From an uncultured Nitrospira sp. (GTDB lineage Bacteria > Nitrospirota > Nitrospiria > Nitrospirales > UBA8639): 64,000 nucleotides of DNA. The notes under the pieces were generated by a model. That model worked only from the letters and a program-made list of their open reading frames with translations. It ran no database searches and was not told the origin of the DNA. Within the stretch, counting starts at the first letter, position 1. Each line of letters starts with the position of its first letter. Of this stretch, positions 27,124 through 36,188 are shown piece after piece. Made by a program: the position numbers and the translations under genes. The DNA lies in assembly GCA_902500695.1 (NCBI GenBank), contig CABVRQ010000011.1:10904-74903 (forward strand). Reading direction: 5' to 3'.

Positions 27124-28616
27124 AAAGGCCGATCCGGTCGAAGTTGGGGAAAGAGAATGACATCGCGAATCGAGGCCTGATTGGTGAGTAGCATGACGAG
27201 TCGATCAATCCCAATACCTTCTCCTGCTGTGGGAGGCATGCCATATTCGAGGGCTCGAATAAAGTCCTCATCCAGATAATGGGCTTCGTCGTCTCCCGCA
27301 TCCCGCAAGGCCACCTGGGCTTCAAAGCGTTGTCGCTGGTCCAACGGATCGTTTAACTCCGAAAATCCATTTGCTAATTCCCGTCCACCGATAAAGAGTT
27401 CAAAGCGGTCTGTCAGGGCCGGGTTGGATTCTTTTTTTCTGGCCAACGGGGAGATTTCGATAGGGAAATCGGTAATGAAGGTTGGTTGAGTCAGGGTTGG
27501 CTCGACTGTGGCTTCAAAGAGGTTGACGAGGATGTCGACATGGCTGGCTTGCGGAGCACAATCAACACCTAACCGTTTTGCCGCGTCCACGGCTTTCTTG
27601 TGATCGGACAAGACTTCAGGATCTAACTGGTTGACCTCTACGATCGAGTCCAAATAGGGCACCCGTCGCCAGGGCGGTGCCAGGGAAATGCTTTGTCCCT
27701 GGTAATCCACCGTTGGGCCTCCGCATATTTCCAGACTCAAGGTGTGAAACAACTGTTCGGTCAGGTCCATCAGATCATTGAAATCCGCATAGGCCTGATA
27801 AAATTCCAACATGGTAAATTCAGGATTGTGTATGGTGGAAATGCCTTCATTGCGGAAATTGCGGTTAATTTCAAAGACGCGCCGGAATCCCCCGACAATG
27901 AGGCGTTTGAGGTATAACTCCGGTGCCACACGCAAATACAAGTCCACGTCGAGGGTGTTGTGATGGGTCACAAACGGGCGAGCGGTGGCTCCGCCAGGGA
28001 TGGAATGCATCATCGGCGTTTCCACTTCGAGATATTCTCGTTCCGTGAGAAACGAACGAATGATATTGATGATTCGACTGCGCGTGCGGAAAACCTGGTG
28101 CACCGATGGATTGGCAATCAAATCCACATAGCGTTGCCGATACCGGGTTTCGATGTCGGTGAGTCCGTGCCATTTCTCAGGAAGAGGCCGTAACCCCTTC
28201 GTGAGAAAGGTGAGAGTATGGACTTCCACCGTGAGTTCGTCGGTTTTGGTGCGAAATAACTTGCCTTCGACTCCGATCCAATCCCCTAAATCAAACGACT
28301 GGGAAAGTTCGTAGGTCTGATCCCCAAGCAGATCTTTCTTAAGATAGACCTGGAGACGATGGCCTTCCTCCTGTAAGGCTGCGAAGGCGGCTTTTCCAAA
28401 ACGGCGCATGGCCACAATACGTCCGGCCACCGTGCACGAAATCGGGGTGCCTTCAAGCTCTTCTTTGGTCGAGTCCGTATACGATTGAAGAATAGTCTCA
28501 AGGTTGTGGGTGGTGGGAAAACGTGTCCCAAATGGACGGAGGCCTCCATCTTGAAGCGCGTGAAGTTTTTCCAGCCGTTGTTGTTGTTGTTCGTTTAATT
28601 CTTCCATAACTGACAA
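27120..28616 (-). CDS. lysS: Lysyl-tRNA synthetase, class II
   Basis: Charges tRNA-Lys. The N-terminal OB-fold anticodon-binding domain spans about residues 60-170. The class II catalytic domain follows, with motif 2 around FRNEGISTIHNPEFTMLEFY and motif 3 GIGIDRLVMLL. Length of 498 residues is typical. The start may be 28616 or the ATG three codons later. It overlaps lolC by 4 bp. A 349-bp gap with the second repeat copy separates it from prfB. Confidence 0.96.
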   Translation of the reverse strand: MSVMEELNEQQQQRLEKLHALQDGGLRPFGTRFPTTHNLETILQSYTDSTKEELEGTPISCTVAGRIVAMRRFGKAAFAALQEEGHRLQVYLKKDLLGDQTYELSQSFDLGDWIGVEGKLFRTKTDELTVEVHTLTFLTKGLRPLPEKWHGLTDIETRYRQRYVDLIANPSVHQVFRTRSRIINIIRSFLTEREYLEVETPMMHSIPGGATARPFVTHHNTLDVDLYLRVAPELYLKRLIVGGFRRVFEINRNFRNEGISTIHNPEFTMLEFYQAYADFNDLMDLTEQLFHTLSLEICGGPTVDYQGQSISLAPPWRRVPYLDSIVEVNQLDPEVLSDHKKAVDAAKRLGVDCAPQASHVDILVNLFEATVEPTLTQPTFITDFPIEISPLARKKESNPALTDRFELFIGGRELANGFSELNDPLDQRQRFEAQVALRDAGDDEAHYLDEDFIRALEYGMPPTAGEGIGIDRLVMLLTNQASIRDVILFPQLRPDRPL

Positions 28617-28655
28617 GGCTCTACTGATTCATGAAGGTGAATATCTCAAGAGCAT

Positions 28656-28804
28656 GTTGAAAAATGCCGCCAGCGGCGTTCCCTGCCTTCGCCGAAGCGG
28701 CTTCGCGCAGGCAGGTCGCCCCTTGGCCGTGCTCACGTACTCCTCCGTACGCTCCGCTCGTCCAAGCGGCTGCGGCCTTGCTGGACGGGCCTTTTTGAAC
28801 ACTC
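28656..28804 (+). repeat. Dispersed MITE/REP-like repeat, copy 2
   Basis: About 149 bp in the 349-bp gene-free stretch between lysS and prfB, in the same orientation as copy 1. It carries an internal segment absent from copy 1, bounded by CCTGCC and GGCAGG and able to fold. The left end GTTGAAAAATGCC and the reverse complement of the right end (GTTCAAAAAGGCC) are imperfect inverted repeats. The rest of the gap (28617-28655, 28805-28965) holds nothing I recognise. Confidence 0.88.
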
Positions 28805-28965
28805 TCTTCTATTCCTCTGGTGAGGCTCGATCACTCATATGTTGAGGAAACGGCCAAATGATTGAAATATTTAACAGCCCCCTCGATGGTCGTCTGGCCA
28901 GCCTATGGAGCGCGAATATGTTCGGTGTTGAATCATAAAGACTGAGTGTTGAATGGAGATGCGTA

Positions 28966-30088
28966 TTAATTGGCCGGCATGTGTGACGCTTTCGAGGCCT
29001 TCATCGTTAAATACGCTTCAATGAAAGAATCTAAGGCTCCATCCATGACCGCAGCGACATTGCCTGACTCATGGTTGGTCCGGTGGTCCTTGACCATTTG
29101 ATACGGTTGGAACACATACGAGCGAATTTGGCTACCCCAGGCAATATCTTTCTTTTCCCCAACAATATTTTGAAATTCAGCATCCTTCTTTTGTTGTTCC
29201 AGCTCATACAGCTTCGCTTTTAACACCCGCATGGCGCCGATCCGGTTTTGTAATTGCGACCGTTCATTTTGGCATTGCACCACGGTTCCTGTGGGAAGAT
29301 GGGTCATGCGAATAGCGGTTTCCACCTTGTTTACATTTTGCCCGCCCGCCCCGCCCGCGCGAAAGGTATCGATTTTCAGATCCTTATCGTCAATCACAAT
29401 TTCAATATCGTCGTCCAATTCCGGATAAACCCCCACTGCAGCGAACGAGGTATGTCGACGCTTGTTAGCGTCAAATGGGGAGATCCGAACCAGCCGGTGC
29501 ACTCCAGCCTCTGAGTGCAGGTATCCATAGGCCAATGGACCGGCAATCGCCAATGTCACGCTTTTGATTCCGGCTTCATCGCCTGGTTGCAGATCGATGG
29601 TTTCCACTTTGTATCCGCGTTCCTGTGCCCATCGAACATACATGCGCATGAGCATCTGTGCCCAGTCCTGGGATTCGGTTCCCCCTGCTCCGGGATTAAT
29701 GCTGAGAATGGCATTATTCTGGTCATGTTCGTCCGATAACAGCTGCTCCAAGCGCCAAGCTTCCAGCGTGGCCTCAATGTCTTTGATGCCCTTGCTCCAC
29801 TCAGCTTCTAGTTCCGGATCGCCCTGTTGGCCAATCAGATCGAGAATGGCGAGAAGGTCATCCCGTTGCTGGTCGAGTTGGTGGAGGCGTGCGAGTTGGC
29901 GTTCGATCTCGGATTGACGTCGTCCGGCTTTGGCGGCCTGACGGGGATTATTCCAAAAATCCGGTTGGGAGGTCTCCCGCTCGAGTTCTTCCAGTTCAGT
30001 TGTTAGCCGAGGAACGTCAAAGATACCTCCGGAATTCCAGAATGTAGTCGTTGATTTTTTCCATTCGAATGCGAATATCTTCGAGCAT
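28966..30088 (-). CDS. prfB: Peptide chain release factor 2, with programmed +1 frameshift
   Basis: Recognises UAA/UGA and releases the nascent chain. Translation starts at the ATG at 30088 ([14 protein letters not shown], with GAGGAG upstream) and runs 23 codons to an in-frame UGA at 30019-30017. A +1 shift at CUU-U skips one base and continues in the frame [12 protein letters not shown] to the stop at 28966, giving 373 residues. The RF2 markers PDFWNNP, the stop-codon reading tripeptide SPF ([10 protein letters not shown]) and the catalytic GGQ ([11 protein letters not shown]) are all present. I translated the joined region and found no other stop. It lies 20 bp downstream of lnt. Autoregulation by release-factor level is known for this arrangement. 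Confidence 0.97.
30016..30030 (-). promoter_or_regulatory. RF2 programmed frameshift site
   Basis: On the minus strand the stimulatory Shine-Dalgarno-like GGAGG (30030-30026) is followed by TAT, then CTT TGA C. This is the classical recoding signal of prfB. The UGA at 30019-30017 is the stop that RF2 itself would read. Confidence 0.96.
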
Positions 30089-30108
30089 GGGCAGCACTCC
30101 TCTCGTGG

Positions 30109-31737
30109 CTATATCGGTAAAGGCCGTGGTTTGCGCGTGGAAAGCGGTGTGGTAAACCGACACCAAGTGAACAAAATACCAGCCATTATAACACAACCCC
30201 AACTAAAGACATCCCCAAATTGAGTGTAAAAGGTGGGTGATGAGGAACGGAGGGGCACTAATCCTGTCACCGCTTGTTCTGAGAAAATTGATGTCCGGGA
30301 AAGAATGCGTCCGTCCGGGGCAATGAAGCCGGAAATGCCGGTGTTGGCGGCTCTGGCAAACGCCAGATGATTTTCCACGGCACGAAAGACGACCATGCCG
30401 AAATGTTGATGTGGCGCAGCAGAATCCCCGAACCAGGCATCATTGGTAATCGTGACGAGAAAATTAGCACCCTCCTGGGCCATCCGGCGAACCAGATCGG
30501 GGAAAATCACCTCGAAACAAATAGCCACTCCGAATCTCGGACCACTGTCTGGGGGAACCGTTGGGACTTGCATAGTCATGATTCCCTGACCGGATTTGAA
30601 GTCGCCGATCCCCACCACGAGCTTGTCCAGAAAAAAGAGAATTGATCGCAAGGGAATGTATTCCCCAAATGGCACCAGATGCCGTTTGTCATACCGGTCT
30701 GAGACCCGTCCCGCAGCCGTCACTAGAAAGGCACTGTTGTACAAATACGGACGGCCGTCTTGTTGAAATCGAAGTGTGGGGCTGCCAAATAGCAACGAGC
30801 TGTGCGTGTCTTTCGCAATATCGAGGACCTGACTCTGGTAGACGGGTTCCTGCTCGAAGAGGAATGGTGTGGCCGCCTCCGGCCAAATGAGCAGATCGGT
30901 ATTCTTCCCGGCTTCCTGACTGAGCGAGGTGTAGCGTCGAAGTGTTTCATCCCGATAGGCCTCGTTCCATTTGACGGCCTGGTCAATGTTGGCCTGGACC
31001 AAACCAATCGACAGCGTGGGTGCCGAGGCATCAATGTTGGCTTGTTCCTGCACTCGCCAGGTTCCGTAGGCAAGGACGAGAATCAGAGTGCAGATAAAGC
31101 TTGCCACGGACGCCCAGGGTCCTGGGAGGGCGAACCCTCGTGTTTTGCCATAGATCCATAACAGGAGAGAGGCGAGCGCGACATTGCCCATGACGATTAA
31201 AAATGACACACCATAGACACCCGTCACGTCGGCAAATTGAATTACCGAAAGCCATTGATATTGGGAATAGCCCAAGAGCGCCCAGGGAAACCCGCTCAAC
31301 GCATAGGTTCGCACAAATTCCAAGGTGACCCACAGGGCAGGAGCTCCAAGCCACAATAGGTTGGGACATGCGTGTTGGAACTTGGCAAATCCCCAGCTAT
31401 AGATACCCATGTATAAGCCAAGATAGGCAGACAAAAGGAGCATCAACAAGGCACTCACGATGAACGGCACTTGACCAAATTGATGCATGGCCGTGATGAC
31501 CCATGTCACGGTTCCCGCAAAGGCGACCGTTCCCGCGAGCCACCCATAATACAATGCCCGTTTTGGCGGGAGGTCATGAATGAGAATGTGGAGGGGAATC
31601 AACGCCAACCAGGCCAGCCATCCGAGATCAAATGGCGGGAAGCTGACAGGATGAAGGATGCCGGTTAATGCAATGGCCAGAAGAGCCGCCAACGGCTTGC
31701 GAGAGAGAAAGGATGCGGGTGGAATGGTCTGTCCCAC
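30109..31737 (-). CDS. lnt: Apolipoprotein N-acyltransferase
   Basis: Inner-membrane enzyme adding the third acyl chain to lipoproteins, needed for Lol-dependent sorting. About six N-terminal transmembrane segments (residues 15-220) precede a periplasmic nitrilase-fold domain. The catalytic Glu is in LIWPEAATPF, the Lys in DKRHLVPFGEY, and the Cys in AICFEVIFPD. A C-terminal helix follows. Length is 542 residues; the start is GTG at 31737 with no strong ribosome site. It shares the run with lolC/lolD, which fits the lipoprotein pathway. Confidence 0.95.
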   Translation of the reverse strand: MGQTIPPASFLSRKPLAALLAIALTGILHPVSFPPFDLGWLAWLALIPLHILIHDLPPKRALYYGWLAGTVAFAGTVTWVITAMHQFGQVPFIVSALLMLLLSAYLGLYMGIYSWGFAKFQHACPNLLWLGAPALWVTLEFVRTYALSGFPWALLGYSQYQWLSVIQFADVTGVYGVSFLIVMGNVALASLLLWIYGKTRGFALPGPWASVASFICTLILVLAYGTWRVQEQANIDASAPTLSIGLVQANIDQAVKWNEAYRDETLRRYTSLSQEAGKNTDLLIWPEAATPFLFEQEPVYQSQVLDIAKDTHSSLLFGSPTLRFQQDGRPYLYNSAFLVTAAGRVSDRYDKRHLVPFGEYIPLRSILFFLDKLVVGIGDFKSGQGIMTMQVPTVPPDSGPRFGVAICFEVIFPDLVRRMAQEGANFLVTITNDAWFGDSAAPHQHFGMVVFRAVENHLAFARAANTGISGFIAPDGRILSRTSIFSEQAVTGLVPLRSSSPTFYTQFGDVFSWGCVIMAGILFTWCRFTTPLSTRKPRPLPI

Positions 31738-31917
31738 GTTTACCAGGGAGCAATGATTATCTTCAGGGGCGAGCCCTGAAGTCTTATCAGGTGTGGACTC
31801 ATAAAGCCAGGATTACACCTGAAAATTAGAGTAGACGATGGCTGGTGTTGAATGAAGATAATGATTGCAGGAGAGCTGAGGAATACGATTGATCGCGATA
31901 AGAGGACCAATTTGAAT

Positions 31918-31944
31918 ATGCCGTTCACCCGGTATGAACGGCAT
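31918..31944 (-). terminator. Strong hairpin downstream of rpmB
   Basis: ATGCCGTTCA (31918-31927) and TGAACGGCAT (31935-31944) form a perfect 10-bp stem with a 7-base loop, 9 bp after the rpmB stop on the minus strand. The following minus-strand bases (ATTCAAATT) are only moderately T-rich, so it may attenuate rather than fully stop transcription toward lnt. Confidence 0.55.
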
Positions 31945-31953
31945 GAGGTCCGA

Positions 31954-32145
31954 TTAGACGGCTTTTTGGACCAATCCGGACCGCAGGCAACGGGTGCAAA
32001 CTTTAATACGTTGTGCTGCACCCTTCACAAGTGCGCGAACTGTGCGGAGATTCGGCCGAAACACGCGTTTTGTCCGATTATTGGCGTGACTGACATTGTT
32101 TCCCACTAAGCGGTTTTTTCCGCACACGTCACATGAAAAAGCCAT
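31954..32145 (-). CDS. rpmB: 50S ribosomal protein L28
   Basis: Large-subunit protein of 63 residues. Seen: [20 protein letters not shown], then [15 protein letters not shown] and the C-terminal CTRCLRSG. The two CxxC pairs make this the zinc-binding paralogue type of L28. A ribosome site AGGGAGAAG lies just upstream. The 216-bp gap to lnt contains the hairpin described separately. Confidence 0.96.
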   Translation of the reverse strand: MAFSCDVCGKNRLVGNNVSHANNRTKRVFRPNLRTVRALVKGAAQRIKVCTRCLRSGLVQKAV

Positions 32146-32446
32146 TGTCTTCTCCCTGGATATTTAAAATGACCAAAATTTCAATGAGTTTATGTTTGTT
32201 ACCACAGGTGCCATTGTACACACAAGTCCCCGAAAATCAAAAATTTGTTGTACTCGTGGATCTCGAACGGTGAAACGGTGGTTGTTCGACGTGCGCAATA
32301 GAGGATCACTGGAACCCGCTTTTACCAGAGAAGGAGAACGAGCACATTTGAGGAAGTAGTCTAGTGTGCCGTAGATAAGCATTTGATTTTGCAGTAAACT
32401 TGCCACTAAGACTGCGTTGAGGCCAGGTTGGAGAGGAGTGCCCGTT
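32146..32446. other. Gene-poor stretch upstream of rpmB
   Basis: No gene I can support. Short open frames exist on both strands but are interrupted and not family-like. The stretch must hold the rpmB promoter on the minus strand. Together with the next two weak genes it looks like an accessory or decaying patch between rpmB and recG. Confidence 0.4.
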
Positions 32447-32821
32447 GTGGCCTTCTGGGAGATGAAATCCCTTGAAAAATCTGTGCGGGATGAAAATGGC
32501 TGCTTTCAGCTCAAAGGATTCACAGCAAGATGGGCTAGTGGGGCGGTTACAGAAGTGCCAGTAGTTCGAGTCTGCGGTGAAACGGATGGCAATTATAATT
32601 TCGTCCTGCCACGCGTTATGAACCATCCGAACTTTGAAAAAGATCTGCAATTTGCCTTCCAAGTCCAAGCTGTCAGAACTCAGAAATCTCAGGCTGAAGC
32701 CTCTCAGGCGGCTGCATCCACCGCGATGTGGTCAGCCGCAAAGCTAGGACAGGTGACACAAAAGCCGATTCATTGTTCCACATATAACTTGGGCAATACT
32801 ATTCAAACAAATTGTCAGTGA
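32447..32821 (+). CDS. Hypothetical protein
   Basis: A possible 124-residue protein. I place the start at GTG 32447, because GGAGAGGAG lies eight bases upstream; the frame is open back to 32417. There is no signal peptide or membrane segment. The C-terminus CSTYNLGNTIQTNC has paired Cys and an Asn/Thr-rich pattern often seen at the end of small secreted proteins. An Ala/Ser/Gln-rich helix (SQAEASQAAASTA) precedes it. No family recognised. It could be a truncated gene that has lost its export signal. Confidence 0.4.
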   Translation: MAFWEMKSLEKSVRDENGCFQLKGFTARWASGAVTEVPVVRVCGETDGNYNFVLPRVMNHPNFEKDLQFAFQVQAVRTQKSQAEASQAAASTAMWSAAKLGQVTQKPIHCSTYNLGNTIQTNCQ

Positions 32822-32854
32822 GTCCGTGCTTGCTGTCAAAGACTCTAATTATAG

Positions 32855-33372
32855 ATGACGCCACAAGATCCCACACTTAGGCGAGGCGATAATGGAGTCA
32901 AGGATTCCGAGATTCCCAAGTATGTCCGGAAACTCAAAGGATTCCTGGGACACGAAGCTCTGAATCGAGTTTTTTTCGGTCTAAGCGCGAAGGCGAATCA
33001 GGGTTTGATCCTGTAGTCTTTCGGTGTTGTCGCCCGCGTAAGACCCCCGAAGAATTGCTGGATTACATTTACAAAACTCTCAAGGAGAAGGTGAGCACAC
33101 AGCTATCAGGTGTCAGAGCGGGGGTGGCTATCGCTCATTTTAGCGGCATATACGATCCAAATGTGTTTAATGATTCAGAATGGAAGCAAAACGTCCTCCG
33201 TAAGTTATTCAAACGACGGTATTTGGCGGCTATTGTCCTACAATGTGCCGGCCGGATAGAAATCAGGGCAACAGACATTCTTCACTCCACTCCAGCCATT
33301 GTATTCAGGAACCCAGAAACGGATTTTCCGCTGGTTTCTGGGGCCCAACACCTAACTCAGGCAATAGGTTGA
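32855..33372 (+). pseudogene. Frameshifted hypothetical gene
   Basis: Two coding-like frames join here. From ATG 32855 one frame reads MTPQDPTLRRGDNGVKDSEI and on to LNRVFF. It would stop at 33018. From a run of seven T (about 32970-32976) the next frame continues RSKREGESGFDPVVFRC and then PEELLDYIYKTLKEK, ending at 33372. One extra T, or a ribosomal -1 slip on T-TTT-TTC, would give a single protein of about 172 residues. Decay, a homopolymer sequencing error or programmed slippage are all possible. There is no clear ribosome site and no recognised family. Confidence 0.45.
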
Positions 33373-33503
33373 ATCTTGTTTTTTTTCGCTCTCTCCTTTT
33401 CCCTTAGGCTTTGCCTGAAAAGAGGGTTGATGTCTGTACGGTTCTTCATGGTCATTTGATGTAAGGCTTCCGTTTCTGGCGTAATAGGATTTTTCTAATC
33501 ATC

Positions 33504-35720
33504 ATGCCGATTCAATCTTCTCTCTCTGAGATTCCCATTCAATTTGCCAAAGGGGTGGGGCCCCGGAGGGCTCGTTTGTTGGAAAAATTAGGGGTGCAGA
33601 CAATAGAAGATGCTTTTTGGTTTTTGCCCTGGCGATACGAAAACCGATTGGAAGTGTTGCCCATCGGGAATCTTCTCCCAGGCATGAAGGCCACCATTAA
33701 AGGCAGAGTGCAGAAAGTGTGGGTGAAAACCACCTATCGAAAACGTCTGGTGGTGGTCACGGTTACGGTGAGGGATGAGACGGGTCTTATCGAATGCGTG
33801 TTTTTTAATCAGCCCTATTTGGAGAAAACCTTCTGGCCTGGTGTGTCTCTGTTATTAACCGGGCCAGTCTTGTCCAATTCTTCTGGAAGCCTTCCGATGA
33901 CGATGCGCGGGCCGGAGTATGAATTGTTGGATGAGGACGAATTGCCGGACATGTGTGGGGGCCGGATTGTTCCCGTCTATCATGAGACGAATGGCCTGAG
34001 CTCCAAGCAGATTCGACGAATTATGCGATCAATTTTTGACCATTATGCCAGCCATCTTCAGGAGATGTTGCCGATGGCAATGCGCAGGCAATTGGGGGTC
34101 CCAACCCTCCCAGAGGCGTTACCCGTCTTACATTTTCCCAATCAGGAGCGTTCTGTGGAGGTCCTGAATCAACAGGCAACTCCCGAGCATAGGCGGTTGG
34201 CGTTTGAAGAATTGTTTCTCCTGCAATTAGCACTCGCCATGCGGCGCCAAGGGCAGACTCAGGACCTTGAAGGCATCGCATTTGCTGTTCGCAATCCGTT
34301 GGTCGAACAGCTGAAAACCGTGTTGCCCTTTTCGCTCACTTCGGCACAGGAGCGGGTGATCCAAGAAATTAGCCATGCGATGGAACTTCCAACGAGTATG
34401 AACCGCCTCCTGCAAGGAGATGTCGGATGCGGGAAAACGGTGGTGGCCCTTCATGCCATCGTGATGGCTTGTGGGTCCGGGTATCAAGCCGCTCTGATGG
34501 CACCGACAGAAGTGTTGAGTGAGCAGCATTATTTATCGTTGTTTCCGCTGTTTGAGGCCCTCGGTGTCCGGTGTCTCCTGTTGAAAGGCGGGCAAACCGG
34601 ACGCGAGCGAGGCGAAATTCTCGCAAGAATCCAGTCAGGGCATGTGCAGGTGGTGGTGGGTACGCACGCATTGTTACAGCCGGATGTGCACTTTGCCAAG
34701 CTTGGGTTGGTGATTGTGGATGAGCAGCACAAATTCGGCGTGCTGCAGCGCGCGCAGCTTCGTGGAAAAGCGGCCTGGCATCCCGATGTCTTGGTGATGA
34801 CTGCCACGCCTATTCCCAGGACCTTAGCGATGACGCTCTATGGCGATTTGGATGTGTCGGTGATTGATCAGTTTCCTCCAGGGAAAAAACCCGTAAAGAC
34901 GATGTTGTTCCCGACCGGTCAACGGAAAGAAGCGCATCGTTTGATGCGAAAGGAATTAGAAGCGGGGCGGCAGGCCTATGTGGTGTATCCGCTCGTTGAA
35001 CCATCAGAAAAAATAGATTTGCAAGCAGCCGTTGAGGCTGCCGAGCAATTACGCGAAGAATTTTCTCCTTTTCGTCTCGGCTTGTTGCACGGTCGTTTGT
35101 CTTCCCGGGAAAAGCAAGCCGTTATGGCGCAGTTCAAAGAGAACGAGATTGATGTGTTGGTGGCCACCACCGTGGTCGAGGTGGGTTTGGACGTTCATAA
35201 TGCGACGGTCATGCTTATTGAGCATGCGGAACGTTTCGGGCTTGCGCAACTTCACCAATTGCGTGGCCGGGTCGGGCGAGGTCTTCATCAGGGATATTGC
35301 CTTCTGATTCATGCTTTGGGAACAATTCCGCCCTACTCACAGCAAATGCCCATGAAACTTGAGGCGGGTCAACAGTTTGCTGATGAAATCATCAATAGCT
35401 CGGAAGGGAAAGCGTTCTCTCGATCAACGGCCCGTCGACGGCTCGGAGTATTTGCGCAATGTGACGATGGGTTTGCCTTGGCGGAAGAAGATTTGAAAAT
35501 TCGCGGGCCTGGCCATGTTCTTGGGGTAAAACAATGGGGTGATATCGATTTTCGGGTGGCGGATTTGGCTCGAGATACCCTGCTATTAATCAAAGCCAAG
35601 CAGATGGCAGTGGAATTATTGGAACGTGATCCCCATTTGATCCTTCCCGACCATCACATTCTCAAGGAAACCCTTCGTCGCAAGTGGAGTGAAAAGTTGG
35701 CGTTGGGGGGAATTGGATAA
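33504..35720 (+). CDS. recG: ATP-dependent DNA helicase RecG
   Basis: Remodels stalled replication forks and branched DNA. The N-terminal wedge/OB domain spans about residues 55-150 and two helicase lobes follow. Walker A is GDVGCGKTVVALHA, motif II is DEQHKFG, motif III is TATPIPRT, and motif VI lies in QLRGRVGRG. The C-terminal GPGHVLGVKQWG segment is the RecG end. Length of 738 residues is at the upper end of normal. Start ATG at 33504 has a weak ribosome site. Confidence 0.96.
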   Translation: MPIQSSLSEIPIQFAKGVGPRRARLLEKLGVQTIEDAFWFLPWRYENRLEVLPIGNLLPGMKATIKGRVQKVWVKTTYRKRLVVVTVTVRDETGLIECVFFNQPYLEKTFWPGVSLLLTGPVLSNSSGSLPMTMRGPEYELLDEDELPDMCGGRIVPVYHETNGLSSKQIRRIMRSIFDHYASHLQEMLPMAMRRQLGVPTLPEALPVLHFPNQERSVEVLNQQATPEHRRLAFEELFLLQLALAMRRQGQTQDLEGIAFAVRNPLVEQLKTVLPFSLTSAQERVIQEISHAMELPTSMNRLLQGDVGCGKTVVALHAIVMACGSGYQAALMAPTEVLSEQHYLSLFPLFEALGVRCLLLKGGQTGRERGEILARIQSGHVQVVVGTHALLQPDVHFAKLGLVIVDEQHKFGVLQRAQLRGKAAWHPDVLVMTATPIPRTLAMTLYGDLDVSVIDQFPPGKKPVKTMLFPTGQRKEAHRLMRKELEAGRQAYVVYPLVEPSEKIDLQAAVEAAEQLREEFSPFRLGLLHGRLSSREKQAVMAQFKENEIDVLVATTVVEVGLDVHNATVMLIEHAERFGLAQLHQLRGRVGRGLHQGYCLLIHALGTIPPYSQQMPMKLEAGQQFADEIINSSEGKAFSRSTARRRLGVFAQCDDGFALAEEDLKIRGPGHVLGVKQWGDIDFRVADLARDTLLLIKAKQMAVELLERDPHLILPDHHILKETLRRKWSEKLALGGIG

Positions 35721-35857
35721 AACCAAGGGGCATGATTACTCTTGCAATGACCTAATGAGATGATATTGATAGGGTAAATCCTACGTAGTAAATGGAATCC
35801 TATCCCGATTGACCTGTCAGGAGGTTCATGGTAGATATCGCATGTCAAATTGGCATT

Positions 35858-35944
35858 GCCCGGATGGCGGAACTGGCAGACGCGCCGGACTCAAAATCCG
35901 GTTCTTTCACGAGAGTGGGAGTTCGACCCTCCCTCCGGGCACCA
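35858..35944 (+). tRNA. tRNA-Leu (anticodon CAA)
   Basis: An 87-base class II tRNA with encoded CCA (35942-35944). The acceptor stem GCCCGGA pairs with TCCGGGC. The anticodon stem CCGGA/TCCGG encloses the loop CTCAAAA, giving anticodon CAA. A long variable arm (about TTCTTTCACGAGAG) and T arm with GTTCGACCC are present. Reads UUG. Confidence 0.96.
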
Positions 35945-36073
35945 GCATAATTTCTATAATATTTTGTGACATGGATAAAGCAAAATTCATCATACATTAA
36001 ATATGGGATTCTGGTGAGGTTTATCAGGGGTATTTCGAGTATGGCGACCGGAAAATTGATGTCAAAAATTGAC

Positions 36074-36102
36074 TTGACAGGGGCTACCGCCTTGACTATA
36101 GT
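36074..36102 (+). promoter_or_regulatory. Strong sigma70-type promoter for the exported protein gene
   Basis: TTGACA (36074-36079) and TATAGT (36097-36102) are separated by exactly 17 bp. Transcription should start near 36109, giving an 80-base leader to the ATG at 36189. Confidence 0.72.
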
Positions 36103-36188
36103 TGGTGCCCTTGATCCTGAAATAAAATCGTATATTTGAATTAGTTCGTTTTTTTGATTATTAACTCACACTTCCAAGGAGGAGCCAC

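Noticed and set aside
28654..28845. 63-residue open frame over repeat copy 2
   Set aside because: It is the translated repeat; the shared string LAVLTYSSVRSA is a known spurious pattern.
31740..32021. 93-residue minus-strand frame overlapping rpmB
   Set aside because: It crosses the rpmB terminator hairpin and gene in another frame; a shadow.
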